A DNA stretch of 64,000 nucleotides from Ophiodon elongatus (taxonomy: Eukaryota > Chordata > Actinopteri > Perciformes > Hexagrammidae): the NCBI GenBank assembly GCA_016806645.1, contig JACSYO010001999.1, positions 2,253,501-2,317,500 of the forward strand. The letters are read 5' to 3'. Under the pieces are notes generated by a model. That model was given only the letters and a program-made list of their open reading frames with translations, searched no databases and was not told the DNA's origin. Made by a program: the position numbers and the translations under genes. This document shows positions 1 through 12,197 of the stretch, in pieces. The stretch's first letter is position 1. Each line of letters opens with the position of its first letter.

Positions 1-343
1 TTTTGATTAGACAACCAGTCAACTAGAGAAAGAAAAAGGCAATCAGCAGGCGCTCCAAACTCTACAACAGCACAGCATCACAGCAAATAACGTCGGCATC
101 ACCCACAAAGGCATTTTACCCAACGCTTCTTAACTCTGCATACCACTTTAACCACGTTAGCTATGAAGAACAAATATGTTAATTCAACAAGTTACATGTT
201 TTGATCAGCAAGTCGGCACTGATCACGTGAGGTAATGCTGTAGCAAGCTGGCGGTATGCGGGCTGTGACCGCAGCTGGCACCATCGTGTTACTTGCAGCC
301 GGCACGAGGACACTAGTTTACGCGGCGCAGCCGTGCGTCTTAC

Positions 344-3300
344 CGTAGTCTCGAAGCAGCGCCTGGACGGGACGCTCGGAGTCCGGGCTGGTGGCCTCCG
401 TGCTCCCCCCGCTGGTGAAACTAATGCCGCTGTTGGTGCGGCTGTGACTCTGACTCCTCGCGGTCACGTGGCTCCCGTCTATGCTCCCCTACCACCACAC
501 GAAAAGAAAGAAAGAAAAAGAAAAGCGATATTGATAAGCAGTCCGTCACACTGCTTCTAGCCTTGCGACGTGTTAATCGTTCATAATAAATAGATAACGG
601 CGGTGATCTGAGCCTTACTGTTTCGGTCTGTGCACCTATGGACTCCAGCAGCGCCGAGTCTTGAACAATATTTAGCATCGCGCCTGAGAGGGGAGGGGCG
701 GCCAATAATTATACAATGTATGGAATATTACGGATTTAACACAGTTAAAAAAAAACGGTTTAAGTCGTCAAAATACAGCGTAAACGATGTGGTGAGGCAA
801 CATAAATAAGTCAGTAGATACCCAGAATGAGCTGTGTGTTGGTGGGGTCCGTCTCAGTCTGAAGTGCTCCGATGAGGACATTGACGAGACGCAGTCTCAG
901 GGACAGGAAAGACACGGGCTGGTCATGAGGCCATCCATCCTCCTCGTTGAACTTCCCTTCCAACAGAACCTGAAGCGCAACATCAACACGGTGAAGAACC
1001 AAACGTTTGTATCTTCAAGTGGCCTTACGGAGCGGAACGTGTTTTTAAATAAATAAAATGAAACCTCTGATTTGATGTTGCCAAAATGGTGCGGCAGTGG
1101 CAGCATGGCGAGCAGGATGTTGATAGAGGCTCGCCTCAGGTCGGTAGGATTTACATATATCTTGAATTTGGACAGCTCCCTGTTGAGAGTCAAACAAATC
1201 CCATTGACCTTTAAGGAACTTAAGGCGACATTCTCAAAACCTTTGAAGAGAAATCTCACCAAAAAAAAAAGAAATCATAATGGTCTGAGAATGTTATCCA
1301 CAGTAAACAAAAGAGGCCAATTACACAGTAACCAACCCAAAACCAGTCTAACCTGTCTGGTACAATAGTCTCCAACGCAGCTATGAAGTAGGGCACCACC
1401 ACATTGATGCCCTTCAGGTCAGTGCAGAAGAGAGAGGAAGAGTTGAGAATGATCGAAGCCAGAACTGGTCGACAGATAAAATCAGAGATCTGGAGACCCT
1501 GAATCAGGACCATGTAGAACCTGCAGAACGAGAAAAAGAGGAATACTCAAACTGTTGCAGTTTAAAATCCTCACGGTTCGGCAGATGTTAGTTTGGACCA
1601 GAATTTGGCTGACCTGGACAGGTAGACAGGCAGAATATCCTCCCCGGTTTTCTTGCTACAGAAGATGCGGCAGAGAGTCCCGCAGGCCTCGGCTCGTCCC
1701 GCCTCGTAGCTCTCCGGGAACTCGTTGGCGTCGAACATGGGGTTGGACACCATGGAGTCGGTGGACATTTGGGAGCCCTTCCTCCTCAGCTCCAGACCCA
1801 CTTGAGTGGCTATCGCTGCGGAGAGGGCAAAGAGACAGAGAATGAAAGGGACCCTGAATTGTAATATGGTCACTAGTATACATGCATGTATGAGAAACAG
1901 GCAAACAAAGACATGTAGCTACTATATGCACACCACAATAAAAAAAAAAAAAGGAAACATAGCTTAAATTAGACGGGGGGAGAGGGGGAGGGGGGTAAAA
2001 AGCACCATTAAGCTGACACTTAATCACTATCACAACAAGAGGGAAAAAAGACTTAAATACACACTCACATCATTAAAAAAAAACAAATTAGCATTCAAAA
2101 GGGATCTCTGACACAAAGAGTTTGCCGTCAAAGTCCGAGCTATTACTGGCACAACATAAGGCTGCTTAGTGCGCTGGTGATCAAATGTTTTCAGCCGCAA
2201 GACCACGAGGCAAAATCCCTGCGTCAGCTCCCTCCCTGTTGCACTTATATGACAGTCATTCAAGGTACAGAACATCCACTTCATGCATTGAGGCACCAAA
2301 CCAATAAAATCAAAACTCAAGTGAACCAACAATACAAAAAGGAAATCATAAGAAACCAAACATTAATGCAGAACTTGAGGGGTCTGAAACAATAAGGGTT
2401 AGTTTGACCCGAAAGGGAAAAGAAAATGACAACTGAAAAACAGGGTGGCGTCGTCACAAACTGGCAACGTTATGGTCGAGACAAGTGGTCAGTTGGTGAA
2501 ACCCATTCCATCACCTTTGGAGAAACGCTGAGAGATAAAAACGCTGGTGGACTTGTATGTATGACAGGCAGTGGGAACAGAAAGACAGTGGCGATGATCA
2601 TGAGGAAACTCAACTAAAAAAAAAAAAAAAAAGCGGGTAAGATTTGTCAAGAAACGCAAATCAAGTGAGGGGAAAACAAGCTGCCGTTCCTACTTACAAG
2701 ATTTATAAGAAAGGAGAATTTGGATAAAAGAGGCTGCAAGATAACAGAAATAGTGGAGAGACACAAAATCAAAGCAGAGCCAATATTTTGGGATCAATTC
2801 ATAGTAGGCATGAATTGTGTTCTTTTTTTTTTTCTCGTTCTCCTCAATACATGACTTTTGACCCATTACAACTCTTTAACATTAATAAGACATGGTAGAC
2901 ACATGCAGGACACTACACCAAAAAGAGAAAAATAAATGGAGAGCCAATGAGGAGCCAGATTTCTTTTCAAACACTAAGTACTGTATGTGCAGTGAATAAA
3001 ATGGCTGTATGAAGTCCTGAGCATACGAGTATAGTGTCTATGTAGTTCTAGCCCATAGTTGGTAGATGTAAATTAATTAGAATCAGATGGATATCTCATA
3101 CCAGGCCACTTCTAACCAAGCCCTCCACCCACACAAAGAAGTTTTAGAGAAAATGGTGAAGAAAAAAAAAGAAAAAGAAAAAGAAAAAAAAGGATATTCC
3201 AAAAAGACATACAGTAATAAAATAACAAGACACCAAAAACACAGATAACTCCACAAAAAAAACGACATACTGATAAACAGCAACCGAACACCCACCTGCC

Positions 3301-6300
3301 CATGCACAAAAGGAAACGCTATCAACCCTCGCCTCACGTCTTACCGGTCATGCTGGGGTCTCGGCTGAGGCCGCTGTGGAGCTTACAGTGGACCAGCGCC
3401 GCGTCGAAAAGCCACTGGCCGAACAGATTGAGGATGCTGTTGACCTTTGGCCGCGCTGGGGCCGGCAAGGGCCGAGCCTCCCAGCTGCTCTGATTGGGAC
3501 TGGACAGCAGGGTCGGGGAGGATGAAGTTTGCTGCTGCTGCTGCTGGGATGCTTTGGTTGGTTGACTACCGCTGCCCTGCAGGGTGGGGAGGGATATCTG
3601 ATTAGGCTGCCGACAACATGACGAATGGAACCAACCGATGACACCACAAAAGATTAGATACAAATTTGATTCCCTTCCCAATTCACAACTCAGAGCATTA
3701 ATAAAGCAGCAAACAACTATTTGCTATGTAAATACATACAGCGGAGTAACGTCTACCTGAGCAGAGAAGGAAGTCACTCTCCCTTCTGTGAGTGTTGTAA
3801 TCCGAGCTTCACTGTGTTTACATAGTCGTTATCGTAGCGCGTGCATGCGTGTCTCTTTGTGTGTGCTAATCGCTGCCGCTTTTCACCGCGCTCATACGGC
3901 GGTTGCTGCTGATAACCTATAGCCCGAGGCGTCCTCCCTCACCAGGTTAACAGCTAGCTCTGTTTGCACTGTCCGTGCTGTTAGCCGGCGGCATAGTTTT
4001 TGACAGCCATGTGGAGGCAATCCCTCTCCTCCGAATTTCAAACTAAGAAGTTTGCAGTTTACATCCATGTCTGTCCAAAATGTCATCACTTTAACATTCT
4101 ATCCTAGGAGACTTATTAGAATTCTTAAGTCATGGCCAAAAACATATTTTTGTGAATACACAAACGCAGGTTTGTGCCAAATTTGAAAAGAATCTGCTCA
4201 AGGCGGTCCTCAGATATCGCGAGAATGGGACCACCAAAATATAGTCCGTTCATGCTGCAGCCCGGGTGGATGTTTGCACCAAATTTGAAGAAATTCGTAC
4301 TGGCGTTCCTGAGAAATCTGTTTCACAGAACGGACCGGATCGACGTACAACCTAAAAACATTATGCCTCTGGCCACAGCGGTCACCAGAGGCATAAAAGT
4401 ATAGATCTAAACTTTTTCTAACTCTGCACTTACTATTTACTTCACTACACTTGCTTGAACTTACAGTTGAACTCTTGCTTGTGGTCTTGTTGACCACCGT
4501 GTGCCGTTGCTTGCGGCTGTGGGGGGGCGTGGTGTTGGTGATGGAGGGGGGCGGAGACATGCTCATTCTGTTGACTGGGGTGGGCGGAGCACTGTCCGCT
4601 CTGGGACGTGATATACCTGTCGACAGGAAGGGGAAATGAGCTGGGGACTAAAGTTAACGTCTTTCCCGTCACACGCAGGGAGTAAAAAGATTTCTAAAAC
4701 AGCAAACAAGAAAAAAGCAAAAACAAATCTCCATCCCCCAACTTTTCCAGAGGACAGAACTTGTTATGGTTAAATTGAATCATTTGAAGAAATTTCCCCC
4801 GTTTCTAATGTTAGGCGAGAGAAAAGAGTCTTTGATGTGATCATCGACGGGAGTCATTCGTAGACATGCAAGACAATGGTTAGATATGAATCAGCAGTAA
4901 TTGACATCCATCCATCTTGATTGACTTTTGGCGCCCGCATGAGACCCCCTCCTTGATGATCTTGTAGGTTAATCGGAATGTCTGGAAGTGGATCATTTTT
5001 GCTACAGCAAAGACTAAGCCCAGTTGATGGTATCATCACCACCAATTAATACAGCCCTCCATAATCCGCCCATTGCATGACATGATGTATCAGCTGATGT
5101 CTGTACCATGAGCGATCAGCACTGGACAAAAAGAGAACACCCTCTCCCGTACGTCTCTCTTTTCAACAGAGACACCTACAGTGTAGAGGGAGAAATCACA
5201 CCGACATGTTTCTATTCAAATGTTTCAACACACATTATTGACCGACATCGTCCATCCTGATCTTAACTGAGGAGTACTGCGCCGGAATAACAACTGGTTA
5301 CAAGAAACGAATGCTTGGAATTGCTGTCAATCGCTTAAATGACTTTCAGTGCGTACGTTAGCGATAGCTCGGTCACGATGACCGAGCTATTCTTTTTTTC
5401 ATTCTTACCCAGGAAGGCATCCACTAAGCAGCTGATGCCCCTCATGGCCCTGAAGAAGATCTGGGGCAGCTGTTTCAAACAGGGATGCAGCACCACTTCA
5501 TGAGGCAAGCCGCTGGAGTTGAGAAACTGTTCCTGGAATTTTGGAGTGGTGCTCACTATCGCGGGGTTGCTCAGGTCCACCGGGTTGCTAGAGACAAACG
5601 GAGAAATAGGCAAATTCACCGATTAAGGGAAAATAAAAGCTTACGGTGAGATATGAAAAAATAGATCATCAGTGTCCATTAGAGTTAGTTTGATGGGGAG
5701 AGAACATCTCTTCTTCGGAGTGTTTGTGCACCTGAGCATGTGGAGGAAGCGGTACCACGTCTGTGCCACACAGTCGTGGTCCATCTCTAAAGGGATCAGG
5801 CTGGCGTCTTCATCGGGAACTTTAAAAGGTGGGAAGGACGGTCCGTGGGTGAAGCGCAGGAGCCTGGAGAGAAGGAGCGAGACAGGAGCTTACAGATGAC
5901 ACTCGGCAGAGAATACGGACACGTATTTTAGCATTTTTTCTACGGTCGTTGTTACATCCACTAAGATATTTCCCACTTCATAAGTTTTGCTTTTCCTCTC
6001 TGGAGACACAAGAGTAAAACGGGTTAGACAAACAAACTATCCGAACTCTAATCAAAGCGCTCAACGAGCTTTTCCCAGCACTAAACCCGAGACGAAGCCG
6101 AGCTGATGCCTTCCTCACCTGGAGGTCAGGGCACAGGCCACTCTGCTCCACTGCTCCACGACAGGAGGGTGGTGTCTCCAGTTGGCCAGCATCTCCCTTG
6201 ACGTCTTCCAATAAGGTGGCGTGGGAAAGCAGCGGGCGCATGCCAGCAGCCACACCTCAAACAGCACCGCCATCAACTTCTCTGCCAGTTTCTCAGCCAC

Positions 6301-8665
6301 CCCGACTGAAAGATAATAAGGGGATTATTGATTTTAGCAATCATCATTAACGGCTAAATAAATACATGCAAGAGGGGCTGTGTAGCACAGGGGGCAGGTC
6401 TTACCTCCGACCGTGGGCGGGGCAAGTAATGTGTCGTTGATGCGAAGCAGGAAGAGCAACAGCACCTCCCAGGTTTCCCTCACCATGGAAACGGACTCTC
6501 GTGCCAGTTTCTGGACTGCCGTCAGAACCTGCTGGCAAAGCCTGATGTGGTTTAGACTGTGTTGTTCAGGCCTGCAGGGGGAGACATGAGAGTTTGAAAT
6601 GAGGGTTAAAGAGGAAATCAGGGGGGAGAGAGATAAGAGTATTATTTAAATTTAAAAACTACAGCTAATGGGAGATGGAGGCTCATCCGTGAACCTTCTG
6701 ACGTACCTCGGTACAAAGACGTTGTAGAGATGCTTGAGGATGGTCTGGACGTACATATTGGGCTCCTTGACCACGGGCTGAGGCATCGAGTCCCTGGGCG
6801 ACACCAGGGCCATCATCCAGTCGGTGTACACGTCCACGCACAGCTTGACGGTGTCCCCCTCCAGGGGGAGGGTGAGGCCATAGCACAGCACCTCCATGGT
6901 CCACTTCACCTGGGAATCCAAAGCGTTTTCATCAAGTTGCATGAATTTTCGACGAGTTCTAAGTTATTGGTTTATGGCACACGAGGGAGATAACGACAGC
7001 TCCCCGAAACGGGTTTTCAACAGTGTCATATTCTGCCATTCTTTTGCTACACTGCGGCTCCTTTATGTCCGTCTGCTCTGTCAAGTGAGTGAGCACGAGG
7101 ACTTGAGCACATCTGATTTACAGTCTCATAACAAGGGAGGCCAAAGGTTTAGAACAAGATGATGATGGCAATAACAATACGGCGCCTCTCCAAATCACGT
7201 TATATAGTTTCTTGGTATAAAAAACAGACCAGCTACTCAAAAGACAAGTGATGCATGACAATCCTCTCCAGTCAACGTTACATTTGAACATCGGTGTAAA
7301 TGCATCAAAGACGACAGTAAAGACAGGGGATGTCTGGCTTGCTGCGAGCTGTGCAGTTCACTTGCTCACAGCGATCCAGTGCGTTATCAGAGCACGAGAG
7401 AGACTTCTTTGACAGCTGGTTTATAGCTTTTTTTCCCCCCTCTTTATTGATCCTACAGAAGGGCTCTGGACTTCCCTATTAAAAACACACTAATATAGTT
7501 GTATCACTGAAATAAATATATATATAAAATGGGCGTGTCTCAGAGGCTTTAAGATATAACACTAGCCATTTAAAATGTTTTTTTTTTTTGCATAAGCCAC
7601 GCACAACATGCACAAAGTAAACACACACAGCAACCCAAACTGAGCTCACTTCCATTTACATGGAATGTGAAGTAAGTGTGTGTGTGTGTGTGTGTGTGTG
7701 TGGTTTCAGGCCCACACCTCCTGCAGAGAAAAAGAGAAGCTATCTCTGTAGCACTCCAACAGTCACTCCTTTATATGCTGCAGTAGCTCCACCAAAGAGC
7801 CTTGCATAAAAGACATATGACAGCCCAACTGAGGTTTGCCTGAAGGCATTTAAACAGATTTTAACAGCATGAGGGGAAAAAAAACTGATTCTGATCTTTT
7901 GTTAGAATGTCAAGTATTACATCTGGCAAAATCTGGGTCTACACACGTACTGTCACACCCCCCCCCCCAACCCAACCCCCAACCCCCATAGTGAAACATG
8001 GCAGTGGTAGAATAAATCCTGCTCCACTGTGCCTGCAACCTCATGACACAATGACACAAAGCACAAATCCCACATAGCATGGGTCTTTGCCCCAAAGTTG
8101 TCCGGCAGCCTGGTGAGACGCATGATATTACGGAAACAAGTTAAAGGGCAGATATAGAAGTCTAGGTGTTCAAACCTCATGATGACATACCAAAGAGGAA
8201 CGTTAAGACAGTGAATACACAAAGGTATTTGGTCAACAATAGTGTTCTCCATATCAACCAGTCTATATGACATACAAAAATATCTTGAAATTTACAATTT
8301 GTTAAATTTTTAAAATGAAATGGGAAGCAATTTGTCAAAAGAAAGAAAAAGAAAAAAAGACACCTAGTACAGTGGTAGCACCATCAAACCAACTTGTAAC
8401 TGTTGTCTAAATACATCGTATGGCTCTCCGGAAGGCGTCAACATGGCACACAAACGTCGCACAGCGCGCAGAAGGGCTTTTTCCTCACCTCCTTGTCCGT
8501 CTTCAGGATGTTCTCCGTGGCGACGGGGCTCACCGCCGTGCCCAGGGGCTTGACCACGGCATTGGCCACCTCCGTGCCCACGCTCGTGGGGTAGGTGTGC
8601 AGGACGCTGAGGTGGCCCTGGTCGCTCTGCACCACCAGCTGCAGCGAGCGCCACTCGGAATACAT
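344..8665 (-). CDS. ralgapb: Ral GTPase-activating protein subunit beta, N-terminal half (partial, 14 coding exons)
   Basis: Non-catalytic beta subunit that pairs with RALGAPA1/2 to switch off RalA/RalB in the cytosol. Coding exons in transcript order: 8489-8665, 6707-6909, 6405-6571, 6119-6305, 5732-5863, 5409-5587, 4465-4616, 3345-3576, 1614-1815, 1353-1520, 1065-1179, 822-969, 619-683, 344-488. They total 2272 nt (757 codons plus one base) and phases agree at every junction. The start at 8665 gives MYSEWRSLQLVVQSDQGH, matching the family N-terminus. Other diagnostic blocks are VDVYTDWMMAL, LLACARCFPTPPYWKT, LPQIFFRAMRGISCLVDAF, RPKVNSILNLFG, FPESYEAGRAEACGTLCRIF and LIGALQTETDP. The family is about 1,490 residues, so the C-terminal half with the Rap/Ran-GAP-like domain lies left of base 1. 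A glutamine run (six Q) in the 3345-3576 exon is not in the human protein as I recall it. The donor after 1065 (GTTTCA) is weak but matches the known exon join. Confidence 0.95.
4090..4402. mobile_element. Dispersed teleost repeat copy inside a ralgapb intron
   Basis: Lies in the intron between exons 4465-4616 and 3345-3576. It contains phrases I recognise from a repeat scattered through percomorph genomes: TTTGTGCCAAATTTGAA at 4171, repeated as TTTGCACCAAATTTGAAGAA at 4271; TCAGATATCGCGAGAATGGG; ACAACCTAAAAACATTATGC; and CCAGAGGCATAAAA. The two similar halves suggest an internally repetitive, non-autonomous element. I cannot name its class, and no coding capacity is visible. Confidence 0.6.
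7676..7702. repeat. (GT)n microsatellite in a ralgapb intron
   Basis: About 13 GT units inside the 1.6-kb intron 6910-8488. The rest of that intron shows no recognisable feature apart from a run of C at about 7959-7968. Confidence 0.85.
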
Positions 8666-8714
8666 GCTGCCGACGTCTGCTGCACTCTACTCACGCCCCC
8701 TGCCTCCACCTGCA

Positions 8715-8756
8715 CGCGCACACACACACACACACACACACATACACACACACACA
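8715..8756. repeat. (CA)n microsatellite abutting the ralgapb first-coding-exon acceptor
   Basis: Near-perfect CA dinucleotide array. In the sense of ralgapb it reads (UG)n followed by GCGCGTGCAG. It therefore occupies the place of a polypyrimidine tract upstream of the exon carrying the start codon at 8665. Confidence 0.85.
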
Positions 8757-9599
8757 AATCCTTTAAGTCAGCATAAGGGAGGAAACAAACACAAAGTTGA
8801 GGAAACCGGAAACTAGGTATAGGCTAATGTCACTTTACGGTTGTAGTCTCTATTGTGAGACTACTTCTCCAAAGCTGTCAATATGTCACCCTGCTGACAG
8901 AGAAACGTACAATCTCACAGTAAGATATTATCTATGATAATAAATAACTTTAACATGATGAAACGGTGTAACGAGTCGGACGACGTGCACTTCATGTCGC
9001 GTTACCGTCGGCTGTAACGTTAGTTTGACAGGAAACGGGACACAGGGGTGTTTTAATGCTATTGCTTCCGTTCACGTTACGCTCTCTCCTCCCATAGACG
9101 TCAAACAGTATTAAATGGTTGGTGTTACACAGCATGCAACTAAAGACCAGCTGCATGGCGTTGTCCCCGTGAGCTGACACGAAGTCCCGGTCCACTATGT
9201 GTCCTAAACCCTAAACCGAGCCGAGGAACCACAACCAGGAAACGGTTCGGGGACCTGATTAGCTCGCTAACGTTTAGCTAGCATCAAAACACCTTCCTCG
9301 TTAGCTGACGACATTAGCTGAAGTTGCCTGCTCGCTGTCTTCCGTGTAACATGTCTGTCTCTCCGGGTTGGACTCGAGGCCGCCGTGATCATACCCCCCG
9401 GCGGGTCTGTCCCCTACCGGACCCGTTAGGTGTCTCACGCCGCAGCTAGCCGGACCGACGCTGCTAGCTGCTTTAGCTCGCATTCGCCCGTTCGTTGACA
9501 TGAACTCGCTGAGCTAGCTGTCATTTTGCGAGCTAACCTAACTTTGCAAAGATGCCAACGTTTGCTCGCTAGCTAAGTAACCAGGGTTGTTTTTTAGTT

Positions 9600-9720
9600 T
9601 ACCTGTACGAACTGGAAATGTTGTCATAACAGACCTCTGAAACTCGCAGTTGTTCCTTCCTGTGTGTCCTGCTCTACACCATAACAGCGTCCATCTTCGC
9701 AATGTCAAGGCTTGAATATT
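9600..9720 (-). promoter_or_regulatory. ralgapb: Probable ralgapb promoter and first non-coding exon region
   Basis: The first coding exon begins at 8665 and has an acceptor-like AG just upstream, so at least one non-coding exon is expected further right. The 9,200-9,720 stretch is richer in CpG than its surroundings. It contains GCGTCCATCTTCGC at 9687-9700, which reads GAAGATGGACG on the minus strand and resembles a YY1 site as found just downstream of housekeeping transcription starts. No TATA box is evident. The exact start site is not determinable by eye. Confidence 0.45.
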
Positions 9721-10735
9721 GCAGCTTGACGAGCTAACGGGAAACAGGATCGTAGGTTGTCGCCCCCTACTGGAATGGTACCGCTACTGCACCGGACCTG
9801 GTGCTGCCTTCAGGTGCTCCCGGTGTCCCGAAACCTCCCTTTCCGCCCGAAATAATTATTTGCGCCCATTCGGGTACTTTCGGAAAGATATTGCCAAATC
9901 AATATTTGCCTTCATATTGGCCACCGTTTAGTTTTACAAAAACTAGAATATGAAAATGCTCTGATAAATTATAATTTCATAGTTTAAGAGGATTTTCTAA
10001 ATAATATAAATCAAAGAATCCAAAAAGAAGTTAGATTAATTTAGGTAAGAAACGATAGATGATGTAGAATCATTTTGGATACGGTGTCTTAAGGCTTGTG
10101 GCCGTGCCAGATTTCATTCTGGTGCTACAGTTTAAGAAGAGGAAAACTAAGATGAGCAGGTAAACAGTTGTTTTTTTAAAGTAGTGTATACTTTTGTATT
10201 ACAGTCCCATATAGAGTAGACTAGTATGTGAGTACCCTGATCTAGTTTGGAATAGTTGTACTTCCCAAGATGCAGAAGACATTAATAAGAAGTTCCTATA
10301 GAACTAGAGGGTTGTTATGAATGTTACTTTTCTTGATGAATGTAGTCCCTTTGAGGTACAGTTGTATTATGAAGTGATTTAAAGGGGAGCTTTATTGATT
10401 TAGTATTGTATTTGCAAAAAGTTAGGGGACTTGCAGGAGACACATGAAAAAAGAATGGCCTCCATCGAAGCAGCAGGGGCTAAAATATCCTGAATTTTAG
10501 TCCCTAAAGTGAGTTAAACTCCCAAAATGCTGGATCCTACTCTTCCCAAAGTCTTTCCTTAGACCCACTCTGCCTGCTAGATCCTTTCAAAGCTCCTGAA
10601 GAGCAACAAAGTCTTACAACTGTTTTCACTGAGTCCTCATGACTCCTAAACTCAGTAAAGTCAGTGGAGTTAGTCCTTAATACTAAATTATTTATTATAT
10701 AATAATAATAATAAAAAAAAATACACTTAGTACAA
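9721..10735. other. Intergenic spacer between the ralgapb 5' end and the vwa1 3' end
   Basis: About 1 kb, AT-rich, without a supported exon. The left part carries CGCCCCCTACTGG near 9761. On the minus strand this reads CCAGTAGGGGGCG, a good fit to the core of the vertebrate CTCF motif. A short AT-rich stretch (TAATAATAATAA) sits at about 10700. Nothing else is recognisable. Confidence 0.6.
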
Positions 10736-10753
10736 ACAACATTATTAAAGGAC

Positions 10754-10759
10754 TTTATT
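10754..10759 (-). terminator. vwa1: Polyadenylation signal for vwa1
   Basis: Minus-strand AATAAA about 1.44 kb downstream of the vwa1 stop at 12198. It is the first convincing signal after the stop, so the 3' UTR probably spans about 10735-12197. A CTCF-like core, CAGCAGGGGGCAGCAG, lies at about 10866-10881 inside it. Confidence 0.6.
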
Positions 10760-12079
10760 GCATTTTCTCTTACATGTGTTAAATTTCAATAGTGGTCAAC
10801 CAACATTAAACAATACATTTAAGAATACCAGTAGAAGACCAGCTGTAAGCCTGTTAGGATCCTTTCAGCAGGGGGCAGCAGAGACTCGCTTAAAAAGAAG
10901 GTAACAGTCTTAATATGTAAACAGCATGTCTGCAAATACTGTGCGCTATTAATGATCATACTTACATGACTCCTGATTAATAAATATGAATAATGGATCC
11001 ATGTCCACAGACTACTCTCATAAAACCCAGAAACTCCGCAGCGACGGGACGTTCCGTTCAAAGCGACCTTGAAGACCCTGTTATTAGGGACCGCGCGTTG
11101 ACGGTCCCTCGCCGCACACACTAATACCAAGCATGTGCTGAAAGCAAAAGTCATTTAAGTACAACTCGTAAGTATTCATTATAAATGTAAATCAGATATT
11201 CTCTGTATGTTAGCAGGATTTGGAGTAGAGAAAAAAATAAAAATAAATGCCGATTTGGGCATGAGGCCCACATGTGGTGCAAAGCCCTTCTCCCGAACAA
11301 GCCACATAAAATATCTAACATTCCCAGCACGCCCTGCTCTGTTTCTGCAAAAAAAAAAAAAAAAAAAAAAACAGACCCAAGAAAAATCTTCATCTTATGC
11401 TTGCAACTCTACTCTGTAGCATTATACATTTACTACGGGTGTAAACCAGAGGAGACGAGAAAGAAAATGGAAAAAAGCAAATAGTCCTCTGTGTTGCACA
11501 TTCGTAGCAGTCAACATGTGGCCATATTGTCCCGGACCACTCTTAAGTGTCTGTGGCTTCCACATGAGTGCTCAGTGAGCCAAAACCACACAGCTCTCCT
11601 GGATGACGTCCACGGAGGGGAGAGGCAACGGAAAAGAACGATGGAAGAAAAGTCAGCATTCTTCTTTGCCTTCGTCGGGCCTCCATGTTTGGGAGGGAGC
11701 ACTTGCAGCTCAGGGGGTGCTATGATTGGTAGCCATATGGTAGTGCTTCTAAAGGGCAGAGTGTGGGGGGGGGGACAACAAGTTGAGACATTCATACGTT
11801 GAAACATCTGGGCAAAAGTTAAAGTGTTATGAATCTTCTTCACTCAGTCAAATGGAACTAATCTGAACCTATTCATTCAGTCCAACACAAACATGTTTCT
11901 GTTCACCCCAATAAAAATAGAAAAACATATTTATGACATGTCTCTACGAGTTCTACGTCCACACACTGGTGAAATAAGAGGTGAATGTGATGACATTTGT
12001 GCTGCTCACAATAATTAATTGTTTTTCAGTCTGTTGCCTCCAAAGTAAAAAAAAAAGAAGCCTCATTTGTTTAATCAGT

Positions 12080-12165
12080 TTTTATGCTAAGCTAGGCTAA
12101 TCGCATCCTGGCTCTAGCTGCGTAGTCAACGCTAGACTCTCTCAAAGAAAGCAAATGTGTAAACT
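12080..12165 (+). mobile_element. Fragment of a dispersed teleost repeat in the vwa1 3' UTR
   Basis: Contains TATGCTAAGCTAGGCTAATC, then CCTGGCTCTAGCTGCGTA, then a tail ending AAAGAAAGCAAATG. This is the 3' part of the GCTAAGCTAAGCTAA repeat family, also present at about 39855-40235. It is truncated and lies antisense to vwa1. Confidence 0.6.
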
Positions 12166-12197
12166 CCCCGCACTAATTCCAACAAATATGGACCCGA

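Noticed and set aside
11511..11843. 110-codon minus-strand open frame downstream of the vwa1 stop
   Set aside because: No FN3 or other recognisable domain; lies in the presumed 3' UTR and overlaps plus-strand open frames of similar length.
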